In this document: positions 1-7,555 of the stretch, piece after piece
Layout of the letters: the number at the start of each line of letters is the position of its first letter
Position numbering within the stretch: position 1 is the stretch's first letter
DNA from: an uncultured Angelakisella sp.
GTDB lineage: Bacteria; Bacillota; Clostridia; Oscillospirales; Ruminococcaceae
NCBI GenBank assembly: GCA_910585525.1
Contig: CAJUFR010000022.1
Location: 1 to 31,961 of the forward strand
Reading direction: 5' to 3'
DNA length: 31,961 nt
Translations under genes and position numbers: made by a program
The notes under the pieces: model-generated
Database searches by the model: none
Told to the model about the DNA's origin: nothing
Seen by the model: only the letters and a program-made list of their open reading frames with translations

Positions 1-128
1 GGCTCAGAGGGGGTGGTGCTGGGGGCGGGCGCGGGGTCGGTGCTGGGAGCCGGGGCGGTGCCGCCGCCGCAGGCCGCCAGGGCCAGGACCATGCAAGCCG
101 CCAAGAGAGCTGTGAGGATCTTCTTCAT
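1..128 (-). CDS. Lipoprotein, N-terminal part only (runs off window edge)
   Basis: This is the first 42 codons of a secreted lipoprotein whose remainder lies beyond the left edge. The start reads MKKILTALLAACMVLALAAC, a short positively charged n-region, a hydrophobic core and a lipobox ending LAAC, followed by a Gly run and a Pro/Ala/Ser/Thr-rich linker typical of Gram-positive ABC or tripartite substrate-binding lipoproteins. An AAGGAG site lies about 8 nt before the ATG at 128. A second in-frame ATG at 134 sits too close to that site, so 128 is preferred. The mature domain is missing, so the ligand is unknown. The downstream-facing PocR/AraC regulator and amino-sugar genes beside it make a sugar-binding protein plausible, but that is inference. 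Confidence 0.75.
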   Translation of the reverse strand, partial: MKKILTALLAACMVLALAACGGGTAPAPSTDPAPAPSTTPSE

Positions 129-170
129 CTTCATTTCTCCTTTTTCCTTTGGCATTTCTACAAGGTTACC

Positions 171-222
171 TGGGCACGGGATAGAAAATTTGCATAAATT
201 GCGTGCCCACGATTTAATTATA
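171..222 (-). promoter_or_regulatory. Promoter region and inverted repeat ahead of the lipoprotein gene
   Basis: On the minus strand a TATAAT -10 box is seen at 217-222, without a convincing -35. Just downstream, arms TGGGCACG (171-178) and CGTGCCCA (202-209) form a perfect 8-bp inverted repeat with a 23-nt spacer. It covers the expected transcription start and the early leader. It could be an operator or a leader hairpin; which one cannot be decided from sequence. Confidence 0.45.
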
Positions 223-329
223 CTTGTAGGGAATGTAAATCATAGGCCAAGGAGTTCGGAAGATAGTAAAATCGTACAAAGTGTGAAGATACGTACGATT
301 CGCCATATGGCGGGGACAGAAAAATAGCC

Positions 330-362
330 GATAAAAGAAATGAAGGGGCCGAAGGCCCCTTC
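330..362 (-). terminator. Rho-independent terminator after the PocR/AraC gene
   Basis: Perfect 9-bp arms GAAGGGGCC (342-350) and GGCCCCTTC (354-362) with a 3-nt loop. Read on the minus strand the hairpin is followed by ATTTCTTTTAT, and it begins just past the stop codon of the AraC-family gene. Confidence 0.7.
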
Positions 363-369
363 CAAAAAT

Positions 370-1251
370 CTACTTTCCCTTCCTCTTTTCCGACCGCTGG
401 TGGGATTCCTGGGCGGCCTTGCGGAAGGCGCTGGGGGTGGTGCCGGTGACTGTGCGGAACACCTTGGAGAAGTAGTTATAGTCACTGATCCCCACCGTTT
501 CCGCTACAGCGGAAACGGTGCAGCTGCTTTGCAGCAAAAGCAGCTTGGCGGCGTCGATGCGTTTTTGGGCGATGAGCCAGGAGAGGGTGTGGCCGCCGGA
601 AAGTTCCTTTGCCAGGCCGCACAGCTTGGTGCGGCCGATGTGCAGTTCCCGGGCGATGGAGGCCAGGGAGAGTTTGTCCATATAGTGCTGGTCCAGGTAC
701 TGCTCCAGCCGCTGCAAGTCGGTCTGCTCGGTGCGCAGGATCATCCCTTGCAGCCGGATGTAGGCGGAAAGGGCCTCCAGCGTCTCGGAGTAGGCCAGCA
801 GCTGCTGGCGGCTGTACTGGCGGAACTGGAAGAAGGCGTCCCGCAGCTGGTCGGCCCCGCCGGGCCACCAGTCCAGCCGGGGGCGGGTCCTTTCCCACTG
901 CTCCTCCATGGAGGTATCGTCCAAAAAGCAGCCGAACACCAGGTAGGCCAGGGGCTGCTTTTTATCGTAGAGGGGCATCACCGCTTCGCAGATGCCGGCG
1001 TGGCAGCGGTAGAACTGGAAGCCCTTTTCGGCGCTGTAGTTCTTCACCTTCCACATGTCGCAGCGGATGCACCGCTGGTGCCCCTCCGGCAGTTCGTTGA
1101 TGGCCCGGCAGAAGGGGGGGTGGTCCTTGAAGAGGTGGATATCCACCCCCTGGGGGTCCAGGATGTTGGCGGTGATGCCGGTGAGGACATACAGGTTGGT
1201 GACCAGCTGCAACAGCCGCTCCTCGTCAAACAAAATGTCCAGATGTGTCAC
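370..1251 (-). CDS. PocR-domain AraC-family transcriptional regulator
   Basis: A 293-residue cytoplasmic regulator. Residues 5-115 form a PocR-type sensory domain with its cysteine pattern (C61, C64, C83, C88; motifs CIRCDMWK and YRCHAGIC). Residues about 185-285 hold the two AraC helix-turn-helices, with the second-helix pattern VGISDYNYFSKVFR. PocR domains are known or proposed to bind small hydrocarbon or sugar-like ligands. It is the last gene of the galE/nahK operon, 30 nt after the kinase, so it probably controls that operon or the adjacent lipoprotein gene. The start is uncertain: the GTG at 1251 directly abuts a GGGAGG site, whereas a CTG three codons later has better spacing. Confidence 0.88.
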   Translation of the reverse strand: MTHLDILFDEERLLQLVTNLYVLTGITANILDPQGVDIHLFKDHPPFCRAINELPEGHQRCIRCDMWKVKNYSAEKGFQFYRCHAGICEAVMPLYDKKQPLAYLVFGCFLDDTSMEEQWERTRPRLDWWPGGADQLRDAFFQFRQYSRQQLLAYSETLEALSAYIRLQGMILRTEQTDLQRLEQYLDQHYMDKLSLASIARELHIGRTKLCGLAKELSGGHTLSWLIAQKRIDAAKLLLLQSSCTVSAVAETVGISDYNYFSKVFRTVTGTTPSAFRKAAQESHQRSEKRKGK

Positions 1252-1281
1252 CTCCCGGTCACACAGGTGTTTTGGATATAC

Positions 1282-2397
1282 TTAGCCCTTTTTATACTGC
1301 TCCACGATGTCTTGCAGACGCTGCCAGTTGGCCTCCATGTCCGCCACCAGCTTGAACTGGGTGCGGCAGCGGTCCAGGTTGTGCTTCTCCCGGCTGATGT
1401 GGAAATACTCGTCCCCCACTAGGTAGTCGGTCAGAAAGCGGATGCCGCACTCCAGGGTCATCAGCTTGGCCCCCCAGGGCAGCAGGGCGATCTCCTCGTC
1501 GGTAAGGCTCCCTTCTGCACCCTCCAGGAAGGCGGCGGCGTAGACGGCGAACAGTTCCACGTCCAGGTTTACCTTGGTCAGGTCGGTCTCGTCCTCGGCG
1601 CTGTGGTTGGCCCCGAAGCGGATGGAATCGCCGAAGTCGTTGATGGCAAGGCCGGGCATGACAGTGTCCAGGTCGATGATGCACATCCCCGCCCCGGTGT
1701 CCTTGTCCATAAGGACGTTGTTCAGCTTGGTGTCGTTGTGGGTGACCCGCAGGGGGACGCGTCCCTGGCGCAGGGCGTCCAGGGCCACCGAGCAATCGGA
1801 CTCCCGGGCAAGGCAGAACTCGATCTCCTTTTGGCACTCCGCCGCCCGGCCCAGCTTGTCCGCCGCCACGGCGGCCTTCAGCTTGGCCAGCCGGTCCTCG
1901 GTGTCGTGGAAGTGAGGGATAGTCTCGTGGAGGGTGCCGGCGGGGTAATCCTGCAGCAGCCGCTGGAACCGGCCAAAGGCCCGGCCGGAGGCGGCGAACA
2001 GTTCCGGCGTCTGGGCGGACTGGTAGCAGATGGTGTCCTCCACAAAGGGGTAGAGCCGCCAGGCCCCGCCCTGGCTGTCGGTGTAGAAGGGCTCCCCGTT
2101 TTTGGGGCGCAGCACCTCCAGGGCCTCCCGGCTCCGGTCGCCGCCGTGTTTTTCGATCTCCCGGCCCAGGTAGTCGGTGACGCCGATGATGTTCTCCATC
2201 AGCTGGTCCGGCCGCTTAAAGGCGGCGGCGCTCATCCGCTGGAGGATGAACCGGCGGCAGGGCCGGTCGGCGGGCTGGGTGTGGACGCAGAAGGTGTCGT
2301 TGATGTGACCCTCCCCGTACCGGACCGCCCCCACCACCGGGGCGCCGAAGTCAAAGGCGGAAAGGACCTCCTGTAATGTGCGTTCCGCTTCTGCCAT
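1282..2397 (-). CDS. nahK: N-acetylhexosamine 1-kinase-like sugar kinase (APH fold)
   Basis: 371 residues, the usual length for NahK, which phosphorylates GlcNAc or GalNAc at the anomeric carbon with ATP. The protein follows the bifidobacterial NahK pattern closely as I remember it: YGEGHINDTF near residue 27, the segment IPHFHDT, AADKLGRAAECQ, the catalytic loop VTHNDTKLNNVL (218-229) and the metal-binding IDLDTVMPG (241-249), then DFGDSIRFGA. It begins 4 nt after the nucleotidyltransferase gene and shares its operon, so the hexosamine 1-phosphate made here is the likely substrate of that enzyme. A general phosphotransferase annotation would be the cautious alternative. Substrate preference among GlcNAc, GalNAc and other hexoses is not visible. 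Confidence 0.85.
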   Translation of the reverse strand: MAEAERTLQEVLSAFDFGAPVVGAVRYGEGHINDTFCVHTQPADRPCRRFILQRMSAAAFKRPDQLMENIIGVTDYLGREIEKHGGDRSREALEVLRPKNGEPFYTDSQGGAWRLYPFVEDTICYQSAQTPELFAASGRAFGRFQRLLQDYPAGTLHETIPHFHDTEDRLAKLKAAVAADKLGRAAECQKEIEFCLARESDCSVALDALRQGRVPLRVTHNDTKLNNVLMDKDTGAGMCIIDLDTVMPGLAINDFGDSIRFGANHSAEDETDLTKVNLDVELFAVYAAAFLEGAEGSLTDEEIALLPWGAKLMTLECGIRFLTDYLVGDEYFHISREKHNLDRCRTQFKLVADMEANWQRLQDIVEQYKKG

Positions 2398-2401
2398 CTC
2401 T

Positions 2402-3322
2402 TTACACCTCCCACAGCCGGTCGGGGTACAGCCCCTCCCGGGTCTTTTGGGTAATGGCGGCCACCACGGTGGGCTTATCCTCCCGGTAGGTGACGCCGTA
2501 CCACTTGTCCTCGCTGCGCAGCACCTTCACCCGGGCCTTCCCCTCCCCGGTCAGGCGGCTGACCACGCTGGGGAGGAAGTATTCGCCCTTGAGGGGGTTC
2601 TCCGCCAGGGCGGCGTCCAAAAAGGCGGGGAAACCGGCGGCGGCCTCCTCCAGGAAACTCTTGGTGAAGCCCCACATGTTCAGGGAGACGATGGTGTCAT
2701 CCGGCAGGGTGGTCCAGCTTTGGCCGTCGTCCTCGGTGAACCGCAGGGGCGGGCCCTTCTCGATCTTGGTCCGCTCGGTGATCTGGGAAAGATAGTGGTC
2801 CTGGGTCTCCTGGCAGACGCCACGGGCGACGGTGCCGTTTTCGCTGACGGTGTTCTTCAGCAGGTATCCCACCATGACATACTCGTAAACATCCCCGTCC
2901 TCGTGGGTGGAGAGGTAGTCATAGATCTTCTGATACGCCTCCGGCCCGTAGTAGTCGTCGGCATTGATGATGGCGAAGGGGCCGTCCACCAGCTTCCGGG
3001 CGGCCATGGCGGCGTGGGCGGTGCCCCAGGGCTTCTGCCGCTCCGCCGGGACGGTGTAGCCCTCCGGCAGGTCCTCCTTCAGCTGGTAGGCGTACTTCAC
3101 CTCCATGGTCTTGGCGATGCGGTCGCCGATGGCGGCCTTGAAGTCGGCCTCGATCTCCGGCTTGATGATAAAGACCACTGTCTCGAACCCCGCCCGGCGG
3201 GCGTCGAAGATGGAGTAGTCGATGATCAGCTGGCCGTGGTTACCCACCGGGTCCAGCTGCTTGAGACCGCCGTACCGGCTGCCCATACCGGCAGCCATGA
3301 TGACCAGAACTGGCTTTTTCAT
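2402..3322 (-). CDS. Sugar-1-phosphate nucleotidyltransferase (NTP_transferase family)
   Basis: A 306-residue Rossmann-like nucleotidyltransferase. The N-terminal signature AAGMGSRYGGLKQL (10-23) is the nucleotide-binding loop of the glucose-1-phosphate uridylyl/thymidylyltransferase superfamily, and INADDYYG (119-126) supplies the metal-binding aspartate. The protein has no left-handed helix acetyltransferase extension, so it is not GlmU. Placed between galE and nahK, 16 nt and 4 nt from its neighbours, it most likely converts the sugar 1-phosphate from the kinase into a UDP-sugar, which GalE then epimerises. In the known bifidobacterial lacto-N-biose operon that step is done by a GalT-type uridylyltransferase, so this would be a substitution. 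The nucleotide and sugar used are inferred from context only. Confidence 0.85.
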   Translation of the reverse strand: MKKPVLVIMAAGMGSRYGGLKQLDPVGNHGQLIIDYSIFDARRAGFETVVFIIKPEIEADFKAAIGDRIAKTMEVKYAYQLKEDLPEGYTVPAERQKPWGTAHAAMAARKLVDGPFAIINADDYYGPEAYQKIYDYLSTHEDGDVYEYVMVGYLLKNTVSENGTVARGVCQETQDHYLSQITERTKIEKGPPLRFTEDDGQSWTTLPDDTIVSLNMWGFTKSFLEEAAAGFPAFLDAALAENPLKGEYFLPSVVSRLTGEGKARVKVLRSEDKWYGVTYREDKPTVVAAITQKTREGLYPDRLWEV

Positions 3323-3338
3323 TCTGATTCTTCCTCCC

Positions 3339-4358
3339 TTAGCCTTTATACCCGTTGGGGTTCATGGACTGCCATTTGTAGGAGGAGGCGCACATCTCCT
3401 CGATGCCGTACTTGGCCTCCCAGCCCAGTTCCTCCCTGGCCTTTTTGGGGTCGGCGTAGCAGACGGCGATATCCCCGGGGCGGCGGGGCCTGATGGCGTA
3501 GGGCAGCGTTTTGCCGCAGGCCTTCTCGTAGGCGTGGAGGACGTCCAGCACGCTGTAGCCGTTGCCGGTGCCCAGGTTGCAGACAAACAGGCCGCAGTTA
3601 GTGGCAAGTTTCTTCAGCGCCGCCACATGGCCCGCCGCCAGGTCCACCACATGGATGTAGTCCCGGACGCCGGTGCCGTCGGGGGTGGGGTAGTCGTCGC
3701 CAAAGACATTGAGTTCCGGCAGCTTGCCCACCGCCACCTGGGCGATGTAGGGCACCAGGTTGTTGGGGATACCGTTGGGGTCCTCCCCGATGAGGCCGCT
3801 GTCGTGGGCCCCGATGGGGTTGAAGTACCGCAGCAGCGCCACGTTGAGCTGGGGGTCGGCCTTGCAGATATCGGCCAGTATCTGCTCCTGGAACAGCTTA
3901 GAGGTGCCGTAGGGGTTGGTGGTGCCGCCGGTGGGGAAGTCCTCCCGGATGGGCACGGTGGCCGGGTCGCCGTAGACGGTGGCGGAGGAGGAAAAGACGA
4001 AGTTCTTCACCCCGTGGCGGCGCATGGCCTGGAGGAGGTACAGGGTGCTGATGAGGTTGTTGGAGTAATACTCCAGGGGCTTCGCCACGCTCTCCCCCAC
4101 CGCCTTGAGACCGGCGAAGTGGATCACCGAATCGATCTCCGGGTACCGGGCGAAGAGGGCCTCCACCTCGTCCTCGTGACAGAGTTCCGTTTTGACAAAG
4201 GGGATCTCCCTGCCGGTGATCTTCTCCACCCGGCGCACCGCTTCCTCGCAGGAATTGCAAAGGTTATCCGCTACCACGATCTCATACCCGGCCTTGATCA
4301 GTTCCACACAGGTGTGGCTGCCGATGTAGCCTGCTCCGCCGCTGACAAGAATGGACAT
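3339..4358 (-). CDS. galE: UDP-glucose/UDP-N-acetylglucosamine 4-epimerase
   Basis: A 339-residue short-chain dehydrogenase/reductase-type epimerase, full length for GalE. The NAD-binding GGAGYIGSH lies at 7-15, catalytic Ser in SSSATVYG (123-130) and catalytic YGTSK at 150-154. The segment GDIAVCYADP places a cysteine (C300) at the position equivalent to Tyr299 of E. coli GalE and Cys307 of human GALE. A small residue there is known to let the enzyme also handle UDP-GlcNAc/UDP-GalNAc, which fits the NahK gene in the same operon. First gene of the four-gene operon, preceded by GGAGAGGGTAGCG. Confidence in the family is very high; dual specificity is a residue-based inference. Confidence 0.95.
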   Translation of the reverse strand: MSILVSGGAGYIGSHTCVELIKAGYEIVVADNLCNSCEEAVRRVEKITGREIPFVKTELCHEDEVEALFARYPEIDSVIHFAGLKAVGESVAKPLEYYSNNLISTLYLLQAMRRHGVKNFVFSSSATVYGDPATVPIREDFPTGGTTNPYGTSKLFQEQILADICKADPQLNVALLRYFNPIGAHDSGLIGEDPNGIPNNLVPYIAQVAVGKLPELNVFGDDYPTPDGTGVRDYIHVVDLAAGHVAALKKLATNCGLFVCNLGTGNGYSVLDVLHAYEKACGKTLPYAIRPRRPGDIAVCYADPKKAREELGWEAKYGIEEMCASSYKWQSMNPNGYKG

Positions 4359-4418
4359 CGCTACCCTCTCCTTTTCATCTTCTCGTTGTACTGGTGATGA
4401 TACTGCCTTCTGCCCCCT

Positions 4419-4449
4419 ATTGTAACCGCACCGGGGGCAAATTGGAATA
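4419..4449 (-). promoter_or_regulatory. Probable promoter of the galE operon
   Basis: On the minus strand a TACAAT -10 box (4419-4424) lies 61 nt before the galE start codon. A weak TTCCAA -35 sits 17 nt upstream. The leader is otherwise unremarkable. Confidence 0.45.
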
Positions 4450-4515
4450 GACTATCCGCCGGTATTCTAGAAAATCGTACTGGAAAAGCACTTTTTTCCT
4501 AATTTTGAGGTGGGA

Positions 4516-5133
4516 TCAGTCCTTGAAGGTGTGCTCCCGGTCCTGGCGGGGGTCCAGGATGGTGGGGTTGCCGTAGGCGGTGGCCTGCTCGTTGATGACC
4601 ACCAGGAAGGTGGCGGGGCCGCCGATGGCCAGCTGGGCATGGGACATCCGGGGGTCAAAGTAGAGGCTGTCCCCCTCCTCCAGGATGAGTTCGTGGTCCC
4701 CCAGCAGCACCTTGACGGTGCCCTTGAGGACATAGTTGAACTCCTGGCCGCTGTGGCAGAAGTATTCCGGGGCCTCCTGGATGGGGTCGATGTTGACGAT
4801 CATCGGCTCCATCTCCCGCCCCACGTAGTTGGTGGCCAGGGAGGAGAACCGGTAGCCGGGGTAACGCTCAATATCCAGGCCGCTGCCCTTCTTCACCAGG
4901 GCGTAGGTGCGCATCTTCGGGGGCTTGCCGGTGAGGAGCAGGGTGGGGTCCACCTGGAACAGCGCCGCCGCCCCGTACAGCACCCCGATGGGGATGTCAT
5001 CCTTCCCCTCCTCGTACCGCCGGTAGTCCTCGATGCAGACCCCCAGCTGCATCGAGACGTCCTCCAGACTCATCTCCAGTACCTCCCGCAGTTCCTTGAT
5101 CCGCTTGGCGATCTGGATCACCTGCTCGTTCAT
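4516..5133 (-). CDS. XRE-family regulator with C-terminal cupin domain
   Basis: A 205-residue DNA-binding regulator. Residues 8-68 form an XRE helix-turn-helix (LEMSLEDVSMQLGVCIEDYRR). Residues about 120-195 are a cupin beta-barrel with HSGQEFNYVLKG, LEEGDSLYFDP and the second-motif histidine in MSHAQL. Proteins of this layout sense small molecules through the cupin and regulate amino-acid, polyamine, sugar or acyl-CoA genes. It is transcribed alone, separated from galE by about 150 nt and from the upstream region by the long palindrome, so its target is not indicated by an operon partner. The ATG at 5133 follows AGAAAGGAG at good spacing. Confidence 0.9.
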   Translation of the reverse strand: MNEQVIQIAKRIKELREVLEMSLEDVSMQLGVCIEDYRRYEEGKDDIPIGVLYGAAALFQVDPTLLLTGKPPKMRTYALVKKGSGLDIERYPGYRFSSLATNYVGREMEPMIVNIDPIQEAPEYFCHSGQEFNYVLKGTVKVLLGDHELILEEGDSLYFDPRMSHAQLAIGGPATFLVVINEQATAYGNPTILDPRQDREHTFKD

Positions 5134-5154
5134 GGTGACGCACTCCTTTCTATT

Positions 5155-5201
5155 CCGCCGGTGGCCGGCGGCGATCTTTTAATACCGTTGGTCCCAGTAT
5201 A
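5155..5201 (-). promoter_or_regulatory. Extended -10 promoter and leader hairpin of the XRE-cupin gene
   Basis: The minus strand reads TGTGGTATACT, an extended -10 (box at 5196-5201), with no good -35. The leader then contains a 7-bp hairpin, CCGCCGG (5155-5161) and CCGGCGG (5165-5171), just before the ribosome site. This could affect transcript stability or translation. Confidence 0.45.
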
Positions 5202-5240
5202 CCACAGCGCCAGATAAAACGCCAGGCGGCATTTTAGCAA

Positions 5241-5403
5241 AGAAGCTGTACCAATAGCCGCCGCACGCATCTTGACGGCAAATTTCTCGCCTGCCTTTGC
5301 CAAAAAGCCTTGAAATACATACAGTATTCCTGCGCCTTTTTGGCGTCGGCAGTCGAAAAATTTGCTCGCCAATCTGCGCACTTCGGCTATTGGTACAGCT
5401 TCT
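5241..5403. repeat. 163-bp near-perfect palindromic intergenic element
   Basis: The two ends are perfect 20-bp inverted copies: AGAAGCTGTACCAATAGCCG at 5241-5260 and its exact reverse complement at 5384-5403. The symmetry continues imperfectly inward: CAAATTT.CTCG, TGCC..GCCAAAAAG and GGAATACTGTATGTAT-like segments occur in opposite orientation on both sides, down to a centre near 5321. There is no open reading frame of note. The layout fits a MITE-like or long-hairpin intergenic repeat; no transposase or clear target-site duplication is visible. Confidence 0.8.
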
Positions 5404-5451
5404 AAAAGCGGAGCGCCGCTCTGGGAACGATGTCCCGGAACGGCGCTCCGC
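5401..5451 (-). terminator. Terminator after the sigma-factor operon
   Basis: Arms GCGGAGCGCCG (5408-5418) and CGGCGCTCCGC (5441-5451) are perfect 11-bp complements, with an inner GGGA/TCCC stem. On the minus strand the hairpin is followed by TTTTAG. It lies 36 nt past the stop of the last operon gene. Confidence 0.7.
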
Positions 5452-5487
5452 CAAAAGGAAATGAAAGGTGTTGAGAAGATGGCAGTA

Positions 5488-6987
5488 TTATTCGGGCTGG
5501 GTCGGGTCCACAGGCTCTTCGGTCTGGGGGGCTTCTTCGCCCTCCGGCTCCCCTTCGCCCGCGGGGGGTTCCTCACCCTCCGGTTCCCCTTCGTCCACGG
5601 GGGGTTCCTCCCCTTCCGGGGTGTCCTCTGTCTCGTCCGGGTCACCGGCGGGGGCGTTTTCGTATCCGTCCATGTATTCAAGGTAGTAGCTTTCCGCCCG
5701 CTCTATGTCATGGTAGTCCATGATCGTGGTGTAGTAGTCGCCGGCCGCCTCGATGCCTGCAAACTCCATCAACCAGGCGAAATGCTCGGCGTACTTGGTC
5801 CCGAAGTTGTCCCTGATCTCCTCATACCCGGCGGGGAACCAGCCGTTATCCCGGGTGGGGCGGCTGTAGATGGTCTCCACCAGCTTCACCAGGTTCTGGG
5901 GGTCCATCTCCATCTGGAGGCGGTTGTCCACCGACAGCTGGTAGGATATCCCCTCCTTGTTCTCCGGGCAGCTGAAGTTGATGCTGTTGCCGTTATACCG
6001 CCTGTTGTTCACCAGCATGATGTTCTGGGCGACCATCTTGTCCATCAGTTCCCGGCAGACCTGGGCGAAGGACTCGTCGCTGTCGCAGCCGTCCAGGAGG
6101 GAGATATTGGTGTAGAGGTAATCCAGTTCATAGGTCCACTTGCCCTCCTCGTCCCGGCGGGCGTTGGTGAAGCTGCCGTCGATGCCGCCGCTGACGTAGA
6201 AGTCCGCTACCCGCTGGTCCCCCTTGAAGGCCTGGTAGAGTTTTTCCCGCTCCGCGTCCAGCAGCTGCTCCTCGCTGGCGAACCGCTCCGGGCTGATGTA
6301 ATAGGCCAGGTAGGGCACCAGCGAGACGCAGAAGCTGCCCATCACCAGAAAGATGCAGATGACGCCGCTGGCGAAGTCATATTTGTAGGTCTTATCCTTG
6401 CTGAAGAAGTACCGCAGTAAAATTTCCACGCCCAGGCTGATGAGGATGACCGGGGCCAGGTAGGCCACCACCCGCAGGTCAAAGCCGGGGTTGATGAGAT
6501 GGGTGGCCAGCGCCCCGCCGATGGCGATGAGGGCCAGCCCCAGGGTCATGGTGCCCACCCGGCGGACCCGGGCCTCCTTGGCCCGCTCCTCCCGGCGGAA
6601 CTGCCGCTGCTCCTCCTCCCGCTGGCGGGACTGCTGGCGGCGTTCCTCGTCACGGGCCTTCTGCTCCCGGCGGCGCTCCTCCTCCTGGGCCTTGCGCTGC
6701 TCCTGGGCGATCTTCAGTTCCAGCTTTTTGGCCTCCCGCTCGGCGGCCTTCTCCTGGCGCTGGGCCTCCCGTTCGGCATGGCTGGCGTGCATGTCGTCCA
6801 GGCCGGCCCTGGACCGTCCCCCTCTGGTCCCATGCTTATCCTTCACCTGCTCCCAAAGGGAGGGGCCGAATACCGTCTTTTCCGGTTCCGGGGCGGGGGG
6901 CACGGGGACCGCTTGCTCCGGGGCCACAGGGGTCTCCAGGGCCTCCGGCAGCTGCTGGTCCTGCTGCTCATGCAGATCGTTTGTCAT
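5488..6987 (-). CDS. Membrane protein with coiled coil, ectodomain and acidic repeat tail (unassigned)
   Basis: About 499 residues, of no family I recognise. Residues 1-65 are Pro-rich and probably disordered; 66-142 form a highly charged Arg/Glu/Gln coiled coil; three hydrophobic segments lie near 146-163, 172-193 and 205-229. A soluble domain of about 215 residues follows (with YVSGGIDGSFTNARRDEEG), then an acidic Pro/Glu/Gly tail from about 446 built of near-repeats of EGEEPPxxEGEP. It is the last gene of the sigma/anti-sigma operon and overlaps the previous gene by 20 nt. The ATG at 6987 has GGAGG at 9-nt spacing, better than an upstream ATG at 7008. A structural or sensory role in the sigma pathway is only inference. 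Confidence 0.8.
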   Translation of the reverse strand: MTNDLHEQQDQQLPEALETPVAPEQAVPVPPAPEPEKTVFGPSLWEQVKDKHGTRGGRSRAGLDDMHASHAEREAQRQEKAAEREAKKLELKIAQEQRKAQEEERRREQKARDEERRQQSRQREEEQRQFRREERAKEARVRRVGTMTLGLALIAIGGALATHLINPGFDLRVVAYLAPVILISLGVEILLRYFFSKDKTYKYDFASGVICIFLVMGSFCVSLVPYLAYYISPERFASEEQLLDAEREKLYQAFKGDQRVADFYVSGGIDGSFTNARRDEEGKWTYELDYLYTNISLLDGCDSDESFAQVCRELMDKMVAQNIMLVNNRRYNGNSINFSCPENKEGISYQLSVDNRLQMEMDPQNLVKLVETIYSRPTRDNGWFPAGYEEIRDNFGTKYAEHFAWLMEFAGIEAAGDYYTTIMDYHDIERAESYYLEYMDGYENAPAGDPDETEDTPEGEEPPVDEGEPEGEEPPAGEGEPEGEEAPQTEEPVDPTQPE

Positions 6988-7555
6988 TTTCCTTTTCCTC
7001 CGTCCCATTGTGGTTTTCCCCGTACCGAGGGTAGTCCTCTACCTGATCGGCGGGCATCCGCTTGCCCCGCACCAGCCATATGCCCAGGGCGATGATGCCA
7101 AAGGAGAGCACCATGCTGGGAAGGGCCCGGAGGGTGTCGTAGACCACCGCGGGGGCTTTCAGGTCAAAATACAGGTAGTTGGTCAGCTTGCGGTAAAGCA
7201 TCAGCCCGCCCAGGACGACCAGCCCCCCTCCGATGGCCACATGGTACCGCTGCACCGCCCCGGGGAGCCCGTGCCCGCCCCCCAGGATATCCTGGAAGAA
7301 GTAGTCGTCGTTCTCCTGGAGTTCGGTGAGGGCGTAGTAGTCCAGATTGCGGAGGGTGAGGGTATCGAAGAAGGAATAGAACCACAGCACCGGCAGGGCA
7401 AAGAGCAGCATCTCCAGCCCAATGGTGGACATGATGGCGATAGCCCCCCAAAAGACGACCATGATGGCAAGTCCCCGCTTCATCAGCCCAAGGTACATCT
7501 CCCCGGCGCCGGGCCAAAAGGCGCACAGAAGGCTAAACAGTCTGCTTTTTTTCAT
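6968..7555 (-). CDS. TM2-like multipass membrane protein (unassigned)
   Basis: 195 residues with four hydrophobic stretches, near residues 5-24, 28-63, 107-121 and 146-163. The opening segment LFSLLCAFWPGAGEMYLGLMKRG resembles the PGxGxxYLG turn of TM2-domain proteins. The middle part (LTELQENDDYFFQDILGGG) is hydrophilic and Gly-rich. The ATG overlaps the anti-sigma stop by 4 nt, indicating translational coupling. The C-terminal end overlaps the next gene. The operon context suggests that it works at the membrane with the anti-sigma factor, but no function can be assigned from motifs. Confidence 0.8.
   Translation of the reverse strand: MKKSRLFSLLCAFWPGAGEMYLGLMKRGLAIMVVFWGAIAIMSTIGLEMLLFALPVLWFYSFFDTLTLRNLDYYALTELQENDDYFFQDILGGGHGLPGAVQRYHVAIGGGLVVLGGLMLYRKLTNYLYFDLKAPAVVYDTLRALPSMVLSFGIIALGIWLVRGKRMPADQVEDYPRYGENHNGTEEKENDKRSA

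Noticed and set aside
340..1422. A 360-codon plus-strand frame
   Set aside because: Antisense to the PocR/AraC gene, whose Cys pattern and HTH are clear.
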